A model generated the notes under the pieces. The model saw only the letters and a list, made by a program, of their open reading frames with translations. It was not told the DNA's origin and did not search any database. Both the position numbers and the translations under genes were made by a program. DNA of 64,000 bases from positions 186,001 to 250,000 of the forward strand of contig CAWEDK010000015.1 of the NCBI GenBank assembly GCA_963807865.1. Direction: 5' to 3'. This stretch comes from VAZQ01 sp963807865. Its GTDB lineage: Bacteria; Pseudomonadota; Alphaproteobacteria; Rhizobiales; Xanthobacteraceae. Below are positions 19,574 to 28,050 of the stretch, in pieces (the first letter of the stretch is position 1; the number at the start of each line of letters is the position of its first letter).

Positions 19574-20170
19574 CATGATCGCCCTGTCCCGACGAAAGGG
19601 CGCGCGCTCGAGGGCGCTCGAACGCGGGGACGGCCGGAGGGGCGGTGGCGGAGATGCGCCGTCGCGGCCTTCGGGACCGAGCCGGAGACATCCGGTGCGG
19701 TTGGTGCGGTGGCCGGGACGGATGGCACGTACCATCCGTCATGGCGGCCCAAGCCGTGAGGTCCCGGCGCGCCGGCTGCGCGCCACGGGATAGGACGGCA
19801 GATGCGTTCGCGGCGTCCTACTGCGTTCGCATCGGCCAAGTCCCACAGCGGTGGATAGGGCTTCGTCAAGAGCGCGAAGCGCGAGAAGCCCTGAAAAGTC
19901 TGTCCACCGGGGGCCACACGGAGCAAGCCTCAAACACCGCGCGCGGGACGCCGGACGACCGGCGGACTTGCGGCGCTGCCGGCCTCAGGTCGGCAGCACG
20001 GGCCGAAAGGCCCAATCGCCCGGCACGCGACCGGGCTGCTTGGTGTCGCGAGATACCAAGGCCCGTGGGTCCATCGTGACCCCGGCGTTCCGCGCGCCCT
20101 CATTCTCTTCAAGGGCGAAATCAGGAACCAACGCACGGGCAGCCCGGCGCCCGCTCAAAAAATCCGGGCG
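19574..20170 (+). other. hairpin-rich non-coding segment, candidate structured RNA
   Basis: I see no convincing coding frame: several overlapping frames are open on both strands but all are Arg/Gly/Ala-rich GC artefacts. Many perfect hairpins occur in series: 19717-19740 (9 bp), 19766-19784 (6 bp), 19850-19908 (6 plus 8 bp nested), 19950-19963, 19975-19997 (10 bp with one G-U), 20000-20013 (GGGCC GAAA GGCCC), 20018-20036, 20039-20060 (9 bp closed by GCGA), 20067-20082 and 20095-20117. Two loops are GNRA tetraloops. It directly follows a strong promoter-like site. No known RNA family (RNase P, tmRNA, SRP, 6S) is recognisable to me. Confidence 0.4.
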
Positions 20171-20188
20171 GCGCAGCGTTGGCTACGA

Positions 20189-20284
20189 TTGTCATGCCCG
20201 CGAAAGCGGGCATCCAGTTCGTGGCTCCACTCAAGAACTGGATTCCGGCTCTCGCTCGCTGCGCTCGCTCGGCCGGAATGACAG
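20189..20284. repeat. palindromic repeat, copy 1
   Basis: Begins TTGTCATGCCCGCGAAAGCG, whose GCCCGC-GAAA-GCGGGC core is a 6-bp hairpin, then GAACTGGATTCCGGCTC, and ends CCGGAATGACA, which is complementary to part of the beginning. This is the widespread alphaproteobacterial intergenic palindrome whose translation gives the spurious CHARESGHP string. A second copy follows 40 bases later. Confidence 0.8.
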
Positions 20285-20325
20285 CGGAGTTTACGGCTTA
20301 GGCGATGCAAGCTGGGGGTACGAGG

Positions 20326-20396
20326 TTGTCATGCCCGCGAAAGCGGGCATCCAGCCAAGACCGGATCCCGGCTCGCTGCATTCGGCTGAAATGATA
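20326..20396. repeat. palindromic repeat, copy 2
   Basis: Shares the first 29 bases with copy 1 (TTGTCATGCCCGCGAAAGCG onward) and then diverges (CAAGACCGGATCCCGGCTCG, ending GCTGAAATGATA). The tandem pair lies between the hairpin-rich segment and the 3' end of the HNH nuclease gene. Confidence 0.8.
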
Positions 20397-20423
20397 GGGG
20401 AGCGCCGCGAACGTCACACGCCC

Positions 20424-20981
20424 TCACGGATCGAGTTCGGTGTCCCAATAGAGATAGTCGAGCCAACTGTCGTGCAGATAGTTCGGCGGGAAGCGCCGTC
20501 CGTTGCGGTGCAGATGGTTCACCGTCGGCTGGAACGGCATCTGCGACGGCCACATCCGGGCCTCGTCCATCGTCAGGTTGCCCTTGCGCAGATTGCACGG
20601 CGAGCAGGCGGCGACGACGTTGCCCCATGTGGTGTGGCCGCCGCGCGAGCGCGGCAGCAGATGGTCGAACGTCAGGTCGTCACGCGAGCCGCAGTATTGG
20701 CAATTGAAGCGGTCGCGCAGGAACACGTTGAAGCGGGTGAAGGCGGGTTGCGTCGCGGGCTTCACGTAGGTCTTCAGCGAGACCACGCTCGGCAGCTTGA
20801 TCTCCAGGCTCGGGCTGTGCACCGCGCGATCGTAGTTGGCGACGATGTTCACGCGCTCGAGGAAGACCGCCTTGATGGCATCCTGCCAGGACCAGAGCGA
20901 CAGCGGATAGTAACTGAGCGGACGGAAATCCGCGTTGAGGACGAGAGCGGGAAAGCCGGTCGGCGAAACATGCACGTTCAA
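20424..20981 (-). CDS. HNH endonuclease
   Basis: 185 residues. I prefer the TTG start at 20981 (reading as Met-NVHVSPTGFP), because a purine-rich ribosome site (AAGGAGACGAGGAG) lies upstream; a TTG at 21014 would add 11 residues. The C-terminal domain has FNCQYCGSRDDLTFDHLLP then SRGGHTTWGNVVAACSPCNL, giving the DH-N-H metal site framed by two CxxC pairs. Small stand-alone HNH proteins of this type are conserved in rhizobiales and are presumed DNA nucleases of unknown role. Neighbours give no restriction-modification or phage context. Confidence 0.82.
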   Translation of the reverse strand: MNVHVSPTGFPALVLNADFRPLSYYPLSLWSWQDAIKAVFLERVNIVANYDRAVHSPSLEIKLPSVVSLKTYVKPATQPAFTRFNVFLRDRFNCQYCGSRDDLTFDHLLPRSRGGHTTWGNVVAACSPCNLRKGNLTMDEARMWPSQMPFQPTVNHLHRNGRRFPPNYLHDSWLDYLYWDTELDP

Positions 20982-21188
20982 GACAGCGCTCCTCGTCTCC
21001 TTGTTCCCCGACAATTCAACTACAGTGCTAGTCTATAGGCCAGCATGACGGAATTGTGAAGCCTGTTCCGGGACTTATGCGAAACTTCGGCGGCTGCGGA
21101 CGGCGCCGGCGGGTTGGTGCCGGGAACTGCTTGGCGCGCGGCGCTCGCTGCGCTTCTATGCGCGCCACAAGAAACCCGGGGAGGCAAA

Positions 21189-22160
21189 ATGCGCTCTATC
21201 CTGTTTTCGTGCCTGGCTTTTGGCGTTCTGTTCGGCGCCGCCGATCCGGCGCGGGCGCAGGGCTATCCCACAAAAGTGATCAAGATGGTGGTTCCGGCGG
21301 GTCCCGGCGGACCGACCGATGTCCTGGCGCGGCTGATTGGGGAACGCATGACGGCAGCGCTCGGACAGGCCGTGGTGGTCGACAACCGTCCGGGCGCCGG
21401 CGGCGCGATCGCCGCGAAGGCGGTCGCCGGTGCGGAGCCCGACGGCTACACGCTGCTGTTCGGCAATACCGCGACGCTGGCAAACATCCCGGCGGTTTCG
21501 AAATCGGCCGGTTACGATCCGTCGAAGAATTTCGCGGCCGTCGCCAAGGTGATGGATTCGTATCAGATCCTGGTGGTCAATCCCGAATTGCCGGTCAAGT
21601 CGGTGGCGGAACTGACCGCCTACGGCAAGGCCAATCCCAACAAGCTGAACTACGGCGCGGCCGGTCCCGCCAACCTCACCAACCTGGCGGGCGAACTCTA
21701 CAAGCTCAAAGCCGGCCTCCAATTCGTCGCCGTGCATTTCAAGAGCGGGGCGGAATCGCTCACCTGCGTGCTGGGCGGCCAGTGCCAGTTCACCATCGAC
21801 AACGTCACCGCGGTGCGCGCGCTGATCGCCGACAACAGGCTTCGGCCGCTCGCCGTCACCAGCACGGTTCGGCAGAAGGACTATCCGGAACTGCCGACCA
21901 TGATGGAGGCGGGCGTTCCGGACTATGCGGTCACGAGCTTCTTCGGCGTGGTGGCGCCGGCCGGAACGCCGGCGGCAGTCGTGGCGCGGCTCAACACCGT
22001 GATCAACGACAGCCTCATGTCGGACGCCGTGCAGGCCAGCATGGCCAAGCTCGGCGCCGCGCCCGCGATCGAAACGCCGGAAGCGTTCGGCGCTTTCATC
22101 GCCGCCGAAACCCGCAAGTGGACGGAGATCGCCAAGGTGGCGGGCATCAGCGTGGATTGA
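21189..22160 (+). CDS. Bug/TctC-family solute-binding protein
   Basis: 323 residues from the ATG at 21189, preceded by GGGAGG. The signal peptide is MRSILFSCLAFGVLFGAADP with cleavage near ARAQG. Family landmarks are YPTKVIKMVVPAGPGGPTD, DNRPGAGGAIAAKAVA, PDGYTLLFGN and, in the C-terminal half, LPTMMEAGVPDYAVTSFFG. A periplasmic receptor for an unknown organic ligand, again with no tctAB nearby. Intact frame throughout. It converges on the adenylate cyclase gene. Confidence 0.9.
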   Translation: MRSILFSCLAFGVLFGAADPARAQGYPTKVIKMVVPAGPGGPTDVLARLIGERMTAALGQAVVVDNRPGAGGAIAAKAVAGAEPDGYTLLFGNTATLANIPAVSKSAGYDPSKNFAAVAKVMDSYQILVVNPELPVKSVAELTAYGKANPNKLNYGAAGPANLTNLAGELYKLKAGLQFVAVHFKSGAESLTCVLGGQCQFTIDNVTAVRALIADNRLRPLAVTSTVRQKDYPELPTMMEAGVPDYAVTSFFGVVAPAGTPAAVVARLNTVINDSLMSDAVQASMAKLGAAPAIETPEAFGAFIAAETRKWTEIAKVAGISVD

Positions 22161-22192
22161 TTCGACGCGGCGCTTTCAACCGCGCGCCAATC

Positions 22193-23941
22193 TTAGGGCA
22201 GTCCCGCCTTTGCGAGGCCGTCGACGATGCGTTGAAAGTCGTCGGGGTTCTTGTAGGGCAACACCCGCGCGCGCTGCGCCAGCGAGAAGTCTGGGTTGAC
22301 CTTGAGAAGCTCCGCCCAAGCCGCCTTTGCATCCTCGACGCGCCCGAGATGGCCATAGCAGGACGCCAGCAGCATGCGGCTTGCGTCGGTGCCGGGAGTG
22401 CGGGCAATGCGCTCGACGAGCTGCCGGGCGGCGGCCTCGTAATCTCCCAGGCTGAAATTCGCCTGCGCGAGGAAGTGCAGCAGCATGGATGGGTAGAGGG
22501 GATCGAGCCGCATCGCGACCGCAATCGACTTCAGCGCCTCGGCCGGCTCACCGGCATACATCTGCGCCAGCCCCATCGCGCCATAGCCCTGGGCGAAGTT
22601 GGGGTTGAGGTCGATCATGCGCCGAAACTCCGCGAGCGCACCCCCATGATCGCGCCGCCACAGCAGCACGTTGCCGAGCGCCATGTGGCTCACCGGCTCC
22701 TGATCGTTCAGTTCGAGCGCGCGGCGCGCCCATCGCTCCGCTTCGTTGAGCGCCTGCTCCGGATCGGGCGCCCAGTCGCTGACGTAGTCCGCAATCCCGG
22801 CCAGCGCCAAGCCCACGTGGGGCGCCGGGAAATTCACGTCGATCTCGATCGCGTGGCGGTACATCGCGCTGGCCTGCGCGACCAACTCCCGAGAGCCGCG
22901 AATGAGCAGCTCGCGTCCGCGCAGCCAGACCTGGTAGGCCTCGACGTTTTCCGTGCTGTGCCGGCGCATCCGGCGCTCTTCGCTCTGTGTCAGCGCGACG
23001 GCCAGCACGCCGACGATCTTTGCGATCACCTCGTCCTGGGTCGCAAAGATGTCCGCGAGTTCGCGATCGAACCGCTCGGCCCAGAGATGCCCGCCGTTGC
23101 CGGCATCGATGAGCTGCGCCGTGATGCGCACCCGGTTGCCGGCTTTGCGGACGCTGCCCTCGAGCACAAAGCGCACGCCGAGGTCGCGCCCGATCTCCTG
23201 CACTTTGACCGACCGGCCCTTGTAGGCGAAGGATGAATTGCGCGCGATCACGAACAGGCCGGAGATTTTCGACAGGTCGGTGATCAGGTCCTCGGTCATG
23301 CCGTCGGCGAAGTATTCCTGCTCCAGATCGCCGCTCATGTTCGCAAACGGCAGAACGGCGATCGACGGCTTGTCGGGCAGCGCGGGCGCGGGCGCCGCGA
23401 CCGGTGCTGCTGCTCCATCGAGCCGTATCCGGTAGGCGCGCACCGGCCGCGCGATGTTCTTGAGCTGCTGCTCGCCGATGTCCTGGAAAACCAGATCGAG
23501 CCGTCCGTCGATCTCGTCGTAGACTTTGCTCGAGATGCAGATGCCGCCCGCCTCGGCGACGCCTTCGAGCCGCGCAGCCACGTTGATGCCATCGCCATAG
23601 ATGCGGACGTCGTCGTAGACCACGTCGCCGATATTGATGCCGACGCGGAACTGCATGCGGTGCGCCGGTTCGATCGCGGCATTGCGCTCCGCCATCGTGG
23701 TCTGGATCGCGACCGCACATTCAACCGCATTCACGATGCTCGGGAATTCGGCCAGAATGCCGTCGCCGGCCGTGTCGATGACGCGTCCGGCGAACTCGCC
23801 GATCATCGGCAGCACGACGGCCTGGTGGCCCTTGAGATCGCGCACCGTGCGCGCCTCGTCGGCGCCCATCAGCGCGCTATAGCCGGCGATGTCGGCGGCC
23901 AGAATGGCGCTCAGCCGCCGTTCCACACGTTGTTCGGCCAT
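22193..23941 (-). CDS. class III adenylate/guanylate cyclase with TolB-like and TPR region
   Basis: 582 residues. Residues 1-180 form the cyclase domain: RRLSAILAADIAGYSALMG with the first metal Asp, DTAGDGILAEFPSIVNAVEC with the second, and VGINIGDVVYDDVRIYGDGI. Next comes a region starting PSIAVLPFANMSGDLEQEYF (TolB-like N-terminal module), then TPR-like helices (EPVSHMALGNVLLWRRDHGG, NPNFAQGYGAMGLAQMYAGE, CYGHLGRVEDAKAAWAELL). Such proteins make cAMP and are abundant in rhizobia; the TPR end probably binds partners. No membrane segment, so cytoplasmic. The signal sensed is unknown. Confidence 0.9.
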   Translation of the reverse strand: MAEQRVERRLSAILAADIAGYSALMGADEARTVRDLKGHQAVVLPMIGEFAGRVIDTAGDGILAEFPSIVNAVECAVAIQTTMAERNAAIEPAHRMQFRVGINIGDVVYDDVRIYGDGINVAARLEGVAEAGGICISSKVYDEIDGRLDLVFQDIGEQQLKNIARPVRAYRIRLDGAAAPVAAPAPALPDKPSIAVLPFANMSGDLEQEYFADGMTEDLITDLSKISGLFVIARNSSFAYKGRSVKVQEIGRDLGVRFVLEGSVRKAGNRVRITAQLIDAGNGGHLWAERFDRELADIFATQDEVIAKIVGVLAVALTQSEERRMRRHSTENVEAYQVWLRGRELLIRGSRELVAQASAMYRHAIEIDVNFPAPHVGLALAGIADYVSDWAPDPEQALNEAERWARRALELNDQEPVSHMALGNVLLWRRDHGGALAEFRRMIDLNPNFAQGYGAMGLAQMYAGEPAEALKSIAVAMRLDPLYPSMLLHFLAQANFSLGDYEAAARQLVERIARTPGTDASRMLLASCYGHLGRVEDAKAAWAELLKVNPDFSLAQRARVLPYKNPDDFQRIVDGLAKAGLP

Positions 23942-24033
23942 GTCGATCGCACCTGTCTCCCCCTCGCGATGTGGGAATTTCGGGCTCGTGTGTCCAGGGC
24001 GTTTATTGCGTAAGAACGTCCAATTTGGGCAAC

Positions 24034-25632
24034 CTACGCGCCGCGAATGCGGTCGATCACCGCCAGCGGATCGGCAACCGCATCGCCATGCCAGGCGACA
24101 TGCTGATCGGGCCGGATCAACACCAGCTTGCTGTGACAGAGGCTGGCGGGAGGCTCGGGCCGCAGGGTCTTGAGTGGCACGCCGCGCATGCGCGCCGCCG
24201 CCTCGATGGCGCTTGCGCCGTCCGGCGCGCCGAGATCGAGCAACGTGAATCCCGGTCCGAAGTCGTCAAACGCAGCGCGTTGAGGCGCGAGCCAGAAGTG
24301 CGGTGCGCGCGCGCCTGGCCGCTCAACAGGCGTGTAGGTGTCCCAGGTGTCGGGCGGTTCAGCCGCGCCGTCGGGCCAGACGATCGGCGAGTTCTCGTAG
24401 CGTTCGCCGAGCTGGATTCCGACGGTCAGATATTGCGGCCGGTCTTCCTCCATGATGCGGGCGCCGAACGCCTTACGCGCGGCGTCGGTCCTTTCGTCAT
24501 CGTGCTCGAAGTTCGGTGGAAGCGCCCAGCCGTCCATCACCTGCGTGCAGCGTACGCCAAGTTGTACATTGCGGACGCCCATCGGCCGCCGCTCGATCTC
24601 GTAGCTGTCGAGCAGCCTCGGGCCGGCCCAGCCCTGATGCACGGCAGCAAGCTTCCAGCCCAGGTTCATCACATCGCCGATGCCGGTGTTCATGCCGAGC
24701 CCGCCGAGCGGGGTGAACAGGTGCGCGGCGTCGCCGGCGAGAAAGACTGGGCCCGATCGATAACGCTCGGCGACGAGCGCGAGGCCACCGGTCCACGGCC
24801 CGCCGGAGATGATCTCGAACGGAATGTCCGCGCCGATCATCTCGGCGATCACGGCACGGCCATCGACCTTCTGCCAGTCGATGCCCTCCGGCACTTGGTA
24901 ATGCACGACCCAGGTCTCTCGACCGTCCTGGGAGTACATCATGGCGCGCATGTCGGGATTGATGATCCACGTCATATTCGTCGGCGGGCGTCCGCTGGCC
25001 GCCATCAGGGTCTGCGAGCGGATGTAGAACGACAGCATGGTGCCGCCCATGAAGGCGCGGCGGGTCGTGCCGTCCTCACCGGTCATGCCGAATCCGAGCG
25101 AGCGGCGCACCAAGCTGCCGGCGCCGTCGATGCCGAGGAGGAAGCGGGACCTGATCCGGTGACGCTCTCCGGTTTGCGTGTCCTCGATCTCGGAGACGAC
25201 ATGGTCGTCGTGTGCGGTAAACGAAGTCAGGCGTCGGCCGAAATGCACCTGTGCGCCAGGCTGGCCTTCGGCGCATCGCCGCAGCACGCGCTCGAGCACG
25301 ATCTGGGAGACGTTGTTCGGAATTTCCGGCGTCGGCCAGTCGGAATAGGGTCGCGGCAGCCGGCCGAACTCACGGCCGCAGAAGCGCGTCACGTACGCGG
25401 ACGCGCGTTCGATGTCGCCCGGCAGGCCCTCGGCGCGCAACTGATCCGCGATGCCGAGCCGGCGGAAGTGCTCCATCGAGCGCGCGTTGGTGTTGTTGCA
25501 TTTCGGGTGCTGCGCGGTCTCGAGCTTCTCGGTCACCAGGATATGCGGGACCGAGCGCCAGGACAGCTCGATCGAGGCCGCAAGGCCGACCGGTCCGCCG
25601 CCGACAATCAGCGCAAAGGTTTCCGCGTCCAT
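24034..25632 (-). CDS. FAD-dependent aromatic hydroxylase (PheA/TfdB type)
   Basis: 532 residues from the ATG at 25632. FAD fold at the N-terminus (FALIVGGGPVGLAASIELSW), then NARSMEHFRRLGIADQL, typical of phenol and 2,4-dichlorophenol hydroxylases and polyketide hydroxylases, FLLGIDGAGSLVRRSLGFGM near residue 160, and GPVFLAGDAAHLFTPLGGLG near residue 300. The last 150 residues form the thioredoxin-like C-terminal domain. It uses NADPH and O2 on an aromatic substrate. It is the third gene in a minus-strand run after the DNA glycosylase and esterase, separated by 38 bases, so an esterase-hydroxylase pathway is possible (inference). Confidence 0.87.
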   Translation of the reverse strand: MDAETFALIVGGGPVGLAASIELSWRSVPHILVTEKLETAQHPKCNNTNARSMEHFRRLGIADQLRAEGLPGDIERASAYVTRFCGREFGRLPRPYSDWPTPEIPNNVSQIVLERVLRRCAEGQPGAQVHFGRRLTSFTAHDDHVVSEIEDTQTGERHRIRSRFLLGIDGAGSLVRRSLGFGMTGEDGTTRRAFMGGTMLSFYIRSQTLMAASGRPPTNMTWIINPDMRAMMYSQDGRETWVVHYQVPEGIDWQKVDGRAVIAEMIGADIPFEIISGGPWTGGLALVAERYRSGPVFLAGDAAHLFTPLGGLGMNTGIGDVMNLGWKLAAVHQGWAGPRLLDSYEIERRPMGVRNVQLGVRCTQVMDGWALPPNFEHDDERTDAARKAFGARIMEEDRPQYLTVGIQLGERYENSPIVWPDGAAEPPDTWDTYTPVERPGARAPHFWLAPQRAAFDDFGPGFTLLDLGAPDGASAIEAAARMRGVPLKTLRPEPPASLCHSKLVLIRPDQHVAWHGDAVADPLAVIDRIRGA

Positions 25633-25670
25633 CTTGTTCTCGGGGCTCTGCGGTCGCGAAGCGGCCGGCG

Positions 25671-26348
25671 TCAGCGGGCAGCCGGAGGACTGCGGCGCGC
25701 CAGGAACTCGCCGCCGTGCCGCAAGCCTTCCTGGTCGATGCCGTGGCCGATGCCCTGCGAGATGTGCCATTCGACCGGCACGCCGAGTGCGGCCAGGCCG
25801 CTGGAGGCGTGAAACAATGCCTGCGCCGGAATGAGATCGTCCTGATCGCCGTGGATCAGCAGCACGGGCGGGCGCGACCGGATTTCGGACTCGAGTTTCT
25901 CCGGATTGGCATCGGGCGGCACCACCAGCAGTCCCGAATATCCGACGATCGCGAACGGCGCTGTCGGGCGGCGCAGGCCGACGTGCAGCGCCATCATGGT
26001 TCCCTGGCTGAACCCGACGAGAGCAAGCGCGGACGGCGGCAGATTGCGCCGTTTGAGTTCGGCGTCGAGAAACTGGTCGAGCACCGGCGCTGCCTGGTTG
26101 GCGCCGACCCAGCGCTCGTTGGGATCGCGCATCGTGAGCGGAAACCATTGCCGGCCGACCGGCGCCTGACCGCACGGCTCCGGCGCGTGCGGCGAGACGA
26201 ACGCCGCGTGCGGAAGAAGGCCCTGCCACGCGCGCCCGATCTCGATCAGGTCGTTGCCGTCGGCGCCGTAGCCGTGCAGGAAGACGACGAGCTGGCGTGC
26301 CGGGCCGGATTTCGGTTCGAGCCGTGGACCGTCGAGTTGCGCGGCCAT
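25671..26348 (-). CDS. phospholipase/carboxylesterase family alpha/beta hydrolase
   Basis: 225 residues beginning MAAQLDGPRLEPKSGPARQL. Motifs: VVFLHGYGADGNDL (oxyanion region), LVGFSQGTMMALHVGLRRP with the GFSQG nucleophile, LLIHGDQDDLIPAQALFHA with the catalytic Asp, and SQGIGHGIDQEG with the catalytic His. This is the COG0400 esterase group, cytoplasmic with broad short-chain ester activity. The start overlaps the stop of the DNA glycosylase gene (TGATG), so translation is coupled. Its genuine substrate is unknown. Confidence 0.9.
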   Translation of the reverse strand: MAAQLDGPRLEPKSGPARQLVVFLHGYGADGNDLIEIGRAWQGLLPHAAFVSPHAPEPCGQAPVGRQWFPLTMRDPNERWVGANQAAPVLDQFLDAELKRRNLPPSALALVGFSQGTMMALHVGLRRPTAPFAIVGYSGLLVVPPDANPEKLESEIRSRPPVLLIHGDQDDLIPAQALFHASSGLAALGVPVEWHISQGIGHGIDQEGLRHGGEFLARRSPPAAR

Positions 26349-27073
26349 CAGGCCCTCCTCCGCTTCTTGTTCTGTCGCAATGGTGCAGCTCGTCGGGCCG
26401 CCTTTGGCGCGGCTTGCGGGCCCGTCGCCACCACCAGCAGACCATCGCGCTGCTTCCTGGCGCGATAGTAAGTCCAAAGGAGGCGCGCCGCGACTGCGCG
26501 CCAAGGGCGCCATTGTTCGGCGAGCGGGCCCATCTCCTTGGTGGTCGGCCGTGTCTTCAGTTGAAGAAGAAGCTTGGCCGCTTCCTGCAAAGCCAGGTCG
26601 CCAGCCGGCCACGCGTCCGCATGCCCGAGGCAGGCCAGGAGATAGATGTCGGCGGTCCACGGTCCGATGCCGTGAACGGCGGTGAGCGCGGCATGCGCCT
26701 CGTCGGCCGGCATGCCGGCGAGCGATGCAAGGTCGAGTTCGCCCGTTCCGACCGCTTTCGCGATCGCCTTCAGCGTGCGGATCTTCGGCGCAGAGAGTCC
26801 GACACGCTTGAGCTTGTCGGTACGCGCGCGAGATACGGTTGCAGGCTCGAGCGGATCGATCGCCGCCGTCAGCCGGCCGAGAATCGCCGCGGCGCTCGCG
26901 ACCGAAAGCTGTTGCGAAATGACGATCGAGACCAGACCGCCAAATCCATCGGCGCGCCGGCGCAGCGGCGGCCGCTCGGCGAGCGACAGCACGTCACCGA
27001 AACGCCGGTCGGCCTCGATCAGGCGGGCGATCGCATGGTCGAGATCGGCGTCAGTGTGAATGTGGTGGGACAT
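26348..27073 (-). CDS. DNA-3-methyladenine glycosylase II, AlkA-like HhH-GPD protein
   Basis: 241 residues starting MSHHIHTDADLDHAIARLIE. The central part has LVSIVISQQLSVASAAAIL and RVGLSAPKIRTLKAIAKAVG, then the helix-hairpin-helix LTAVHGIGPWTADIYLLAC followed by the catalytic Asp in WPAGDLALQEA. Removes alkylated purines in base-excision repair. A Lys/Arg-rich tail (RRAAPLRQNKKRRRA) is a small addition. Divergent from gluQ with 55 bases between starts, so the two share a control region. First gene of a three-gene minus-strand run. Confidence 0.9.
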   Translation of the reverse strand: MSHHIHTDADLDHAIARLIEADRRFGDVLSLAERPPLRRRADGFGGLVSIVISQQLSVASAAAILGRLTAAIDPLEPATVSRARTDKLKRVGLSAPKIRTLKAIAKAVGTGELDLASLAGMPADEAHAALTAVHGIGPWTADIYLLACLGHADAWPAGDLALQEAAKLLLQLKTRPTTKEMGPLAEQWRPWRAVAARLLWTYYRARKQRDGLLVVATGPQAAPKAARRAAPLRQNKKRRRA

Positions 27074-27128
27074 GGCGCGCGCGAAGCATCTACAATTGCG
27101 ACGGCAACGCAACCGTTTTTATGACCCG

Positions 27129-28001
27129 ATGACCGGTCCTGTTTTCCGCTTCGCGCCGAGCCCGAATGGCTATCTGCACCTCGGTCATGCCCTGTCGGCG
27201 CTGGTCAATTTCGAGATGGCGCGCGCGTCCGGCGGCCGTTTTCTGCTGCGGATCGAGGACATCGATGCCGCCCGCTGCCGGGAGGAGTTCGAGCAGGCGA
27301 TCTACCAGGACCTGTCCTGGCTCGGAATCGCCTGGGAACAGCCGGTTCGCCGCCAGAGCCGGCATTTCGACGACTATCGGGGTGCTCTGGCCGCGCTCGA
27401 GACGCAGGGCCTGATCTACCCGGCATTCGAAAGCCGCGCCGAGATCGCCCGGCTGGTCGCCGCCCGCGAGGCGCAGGCGCGCTGGCCGCGCGATCCCGAC
27501 GGCGCGCCGCTCTATCCCGGATCGGCGAAGTCCGTGGATGAAGCCGTGCGTGACGGGCGGCGCGCCGCCGGCGAGCCCTACGCGCTGCGGCTCGACATGC
27601 CGGCCGCGATCGCGCGCGCCGGGCGGCTGTCCTGGGACGAGACCGGAGCCGGTCCGTCCGGCGAGACCGGACGCGTCCCGGCCGTGCCGGCCGCCTGGGG
27701 CGATGTCGTGCTGGCGCGCAAGGAAACGCCGACCAGCTATCATCTCTCGGTCGTGGTCGATGACGCCCGCCAGGGCGTGACGCACGTGGTGCGCGGGCAG
27801 GATCTGTTCTGGTCGACCAGCGTGCACCGGCTGCTGCAGGAACTGCTCGGCCTGCCGGCGCCGATTTATCACCACCACCGGCTCGTGCTCGATGCCGACG
27901 GCCAAAAGCTCGCGAAATCAACCAGTTCTACTTCCCTGCGCGCGCTCCGGAAGGCGGGAGCGACGCCTGCTGATATCCGGCGAATGGTGGGGTTTGCTTG
28001 A
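27129..28001 (+). CDS. gluQ: glutamyl-Q tRNA(Asp) synthetase
   Basis: 290 residues from the ATG at 27129. A class I synthetase catalytic core without the anticodon-binding domain: FRFAPSPNGYLHLGHALSAL contains the HIGH-type motif HLGH, RIEDIDAARC follows, HVVRGQDLFWSTSVHRLLQE is the active-site helix, and DGQKLAKSTSS is the KMSKS-type loop. GluQ attaches glutamate to queuosine in tRNA(Asp). The truncated length and missing C-terminal domain distinguish it from GltX. It precedes the hybrid kinase by 49 bases. Confidence 0.92.
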   Translation: MTGPVFRFAPSPNGYLHLGHALSALVNFEMARASGGRFLLRIEDIDAARCREEFEQAIYQDLSWLGIAWEQPVRRQSRHFDDYRGALAALETQGLIYPAFESRAEIARLVAAREAQARWPRDPDGAPLYPGSAKSVDEAVRDGRRAAGEPYALRLDMPAAIARAGRLSWDETGAGPSGETGRVPAVPAAWGDVVLARKETPTSYHLSVVVDDARQGVTHVVRGQDLFWSTSVHRLLQELLGLPAPIYHHHRLVLDADGQKLAKSTSSTSLRALRKAGATPADIRRMVGFA

Positions 28002-28050
28002 GCCGCCGGCACGATCGGCCTATTCCAAGAAGGGCAGGGCGGGGACGGCG

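Noticed and set aside
20189..20396. CRISPR array
   Set aside because: Only two copies, internally palindromic with dissimilar downstream parts, and no cas genes; these are dispersed palindromic repeats.
19851..21038. Long plus-strand open frame of about 395 codons
   Set aside because: Runs through palindromic repeats (spurious CHARESGHP string) and antisense through the HNH gene; composition is Arg-rich GC artefact.
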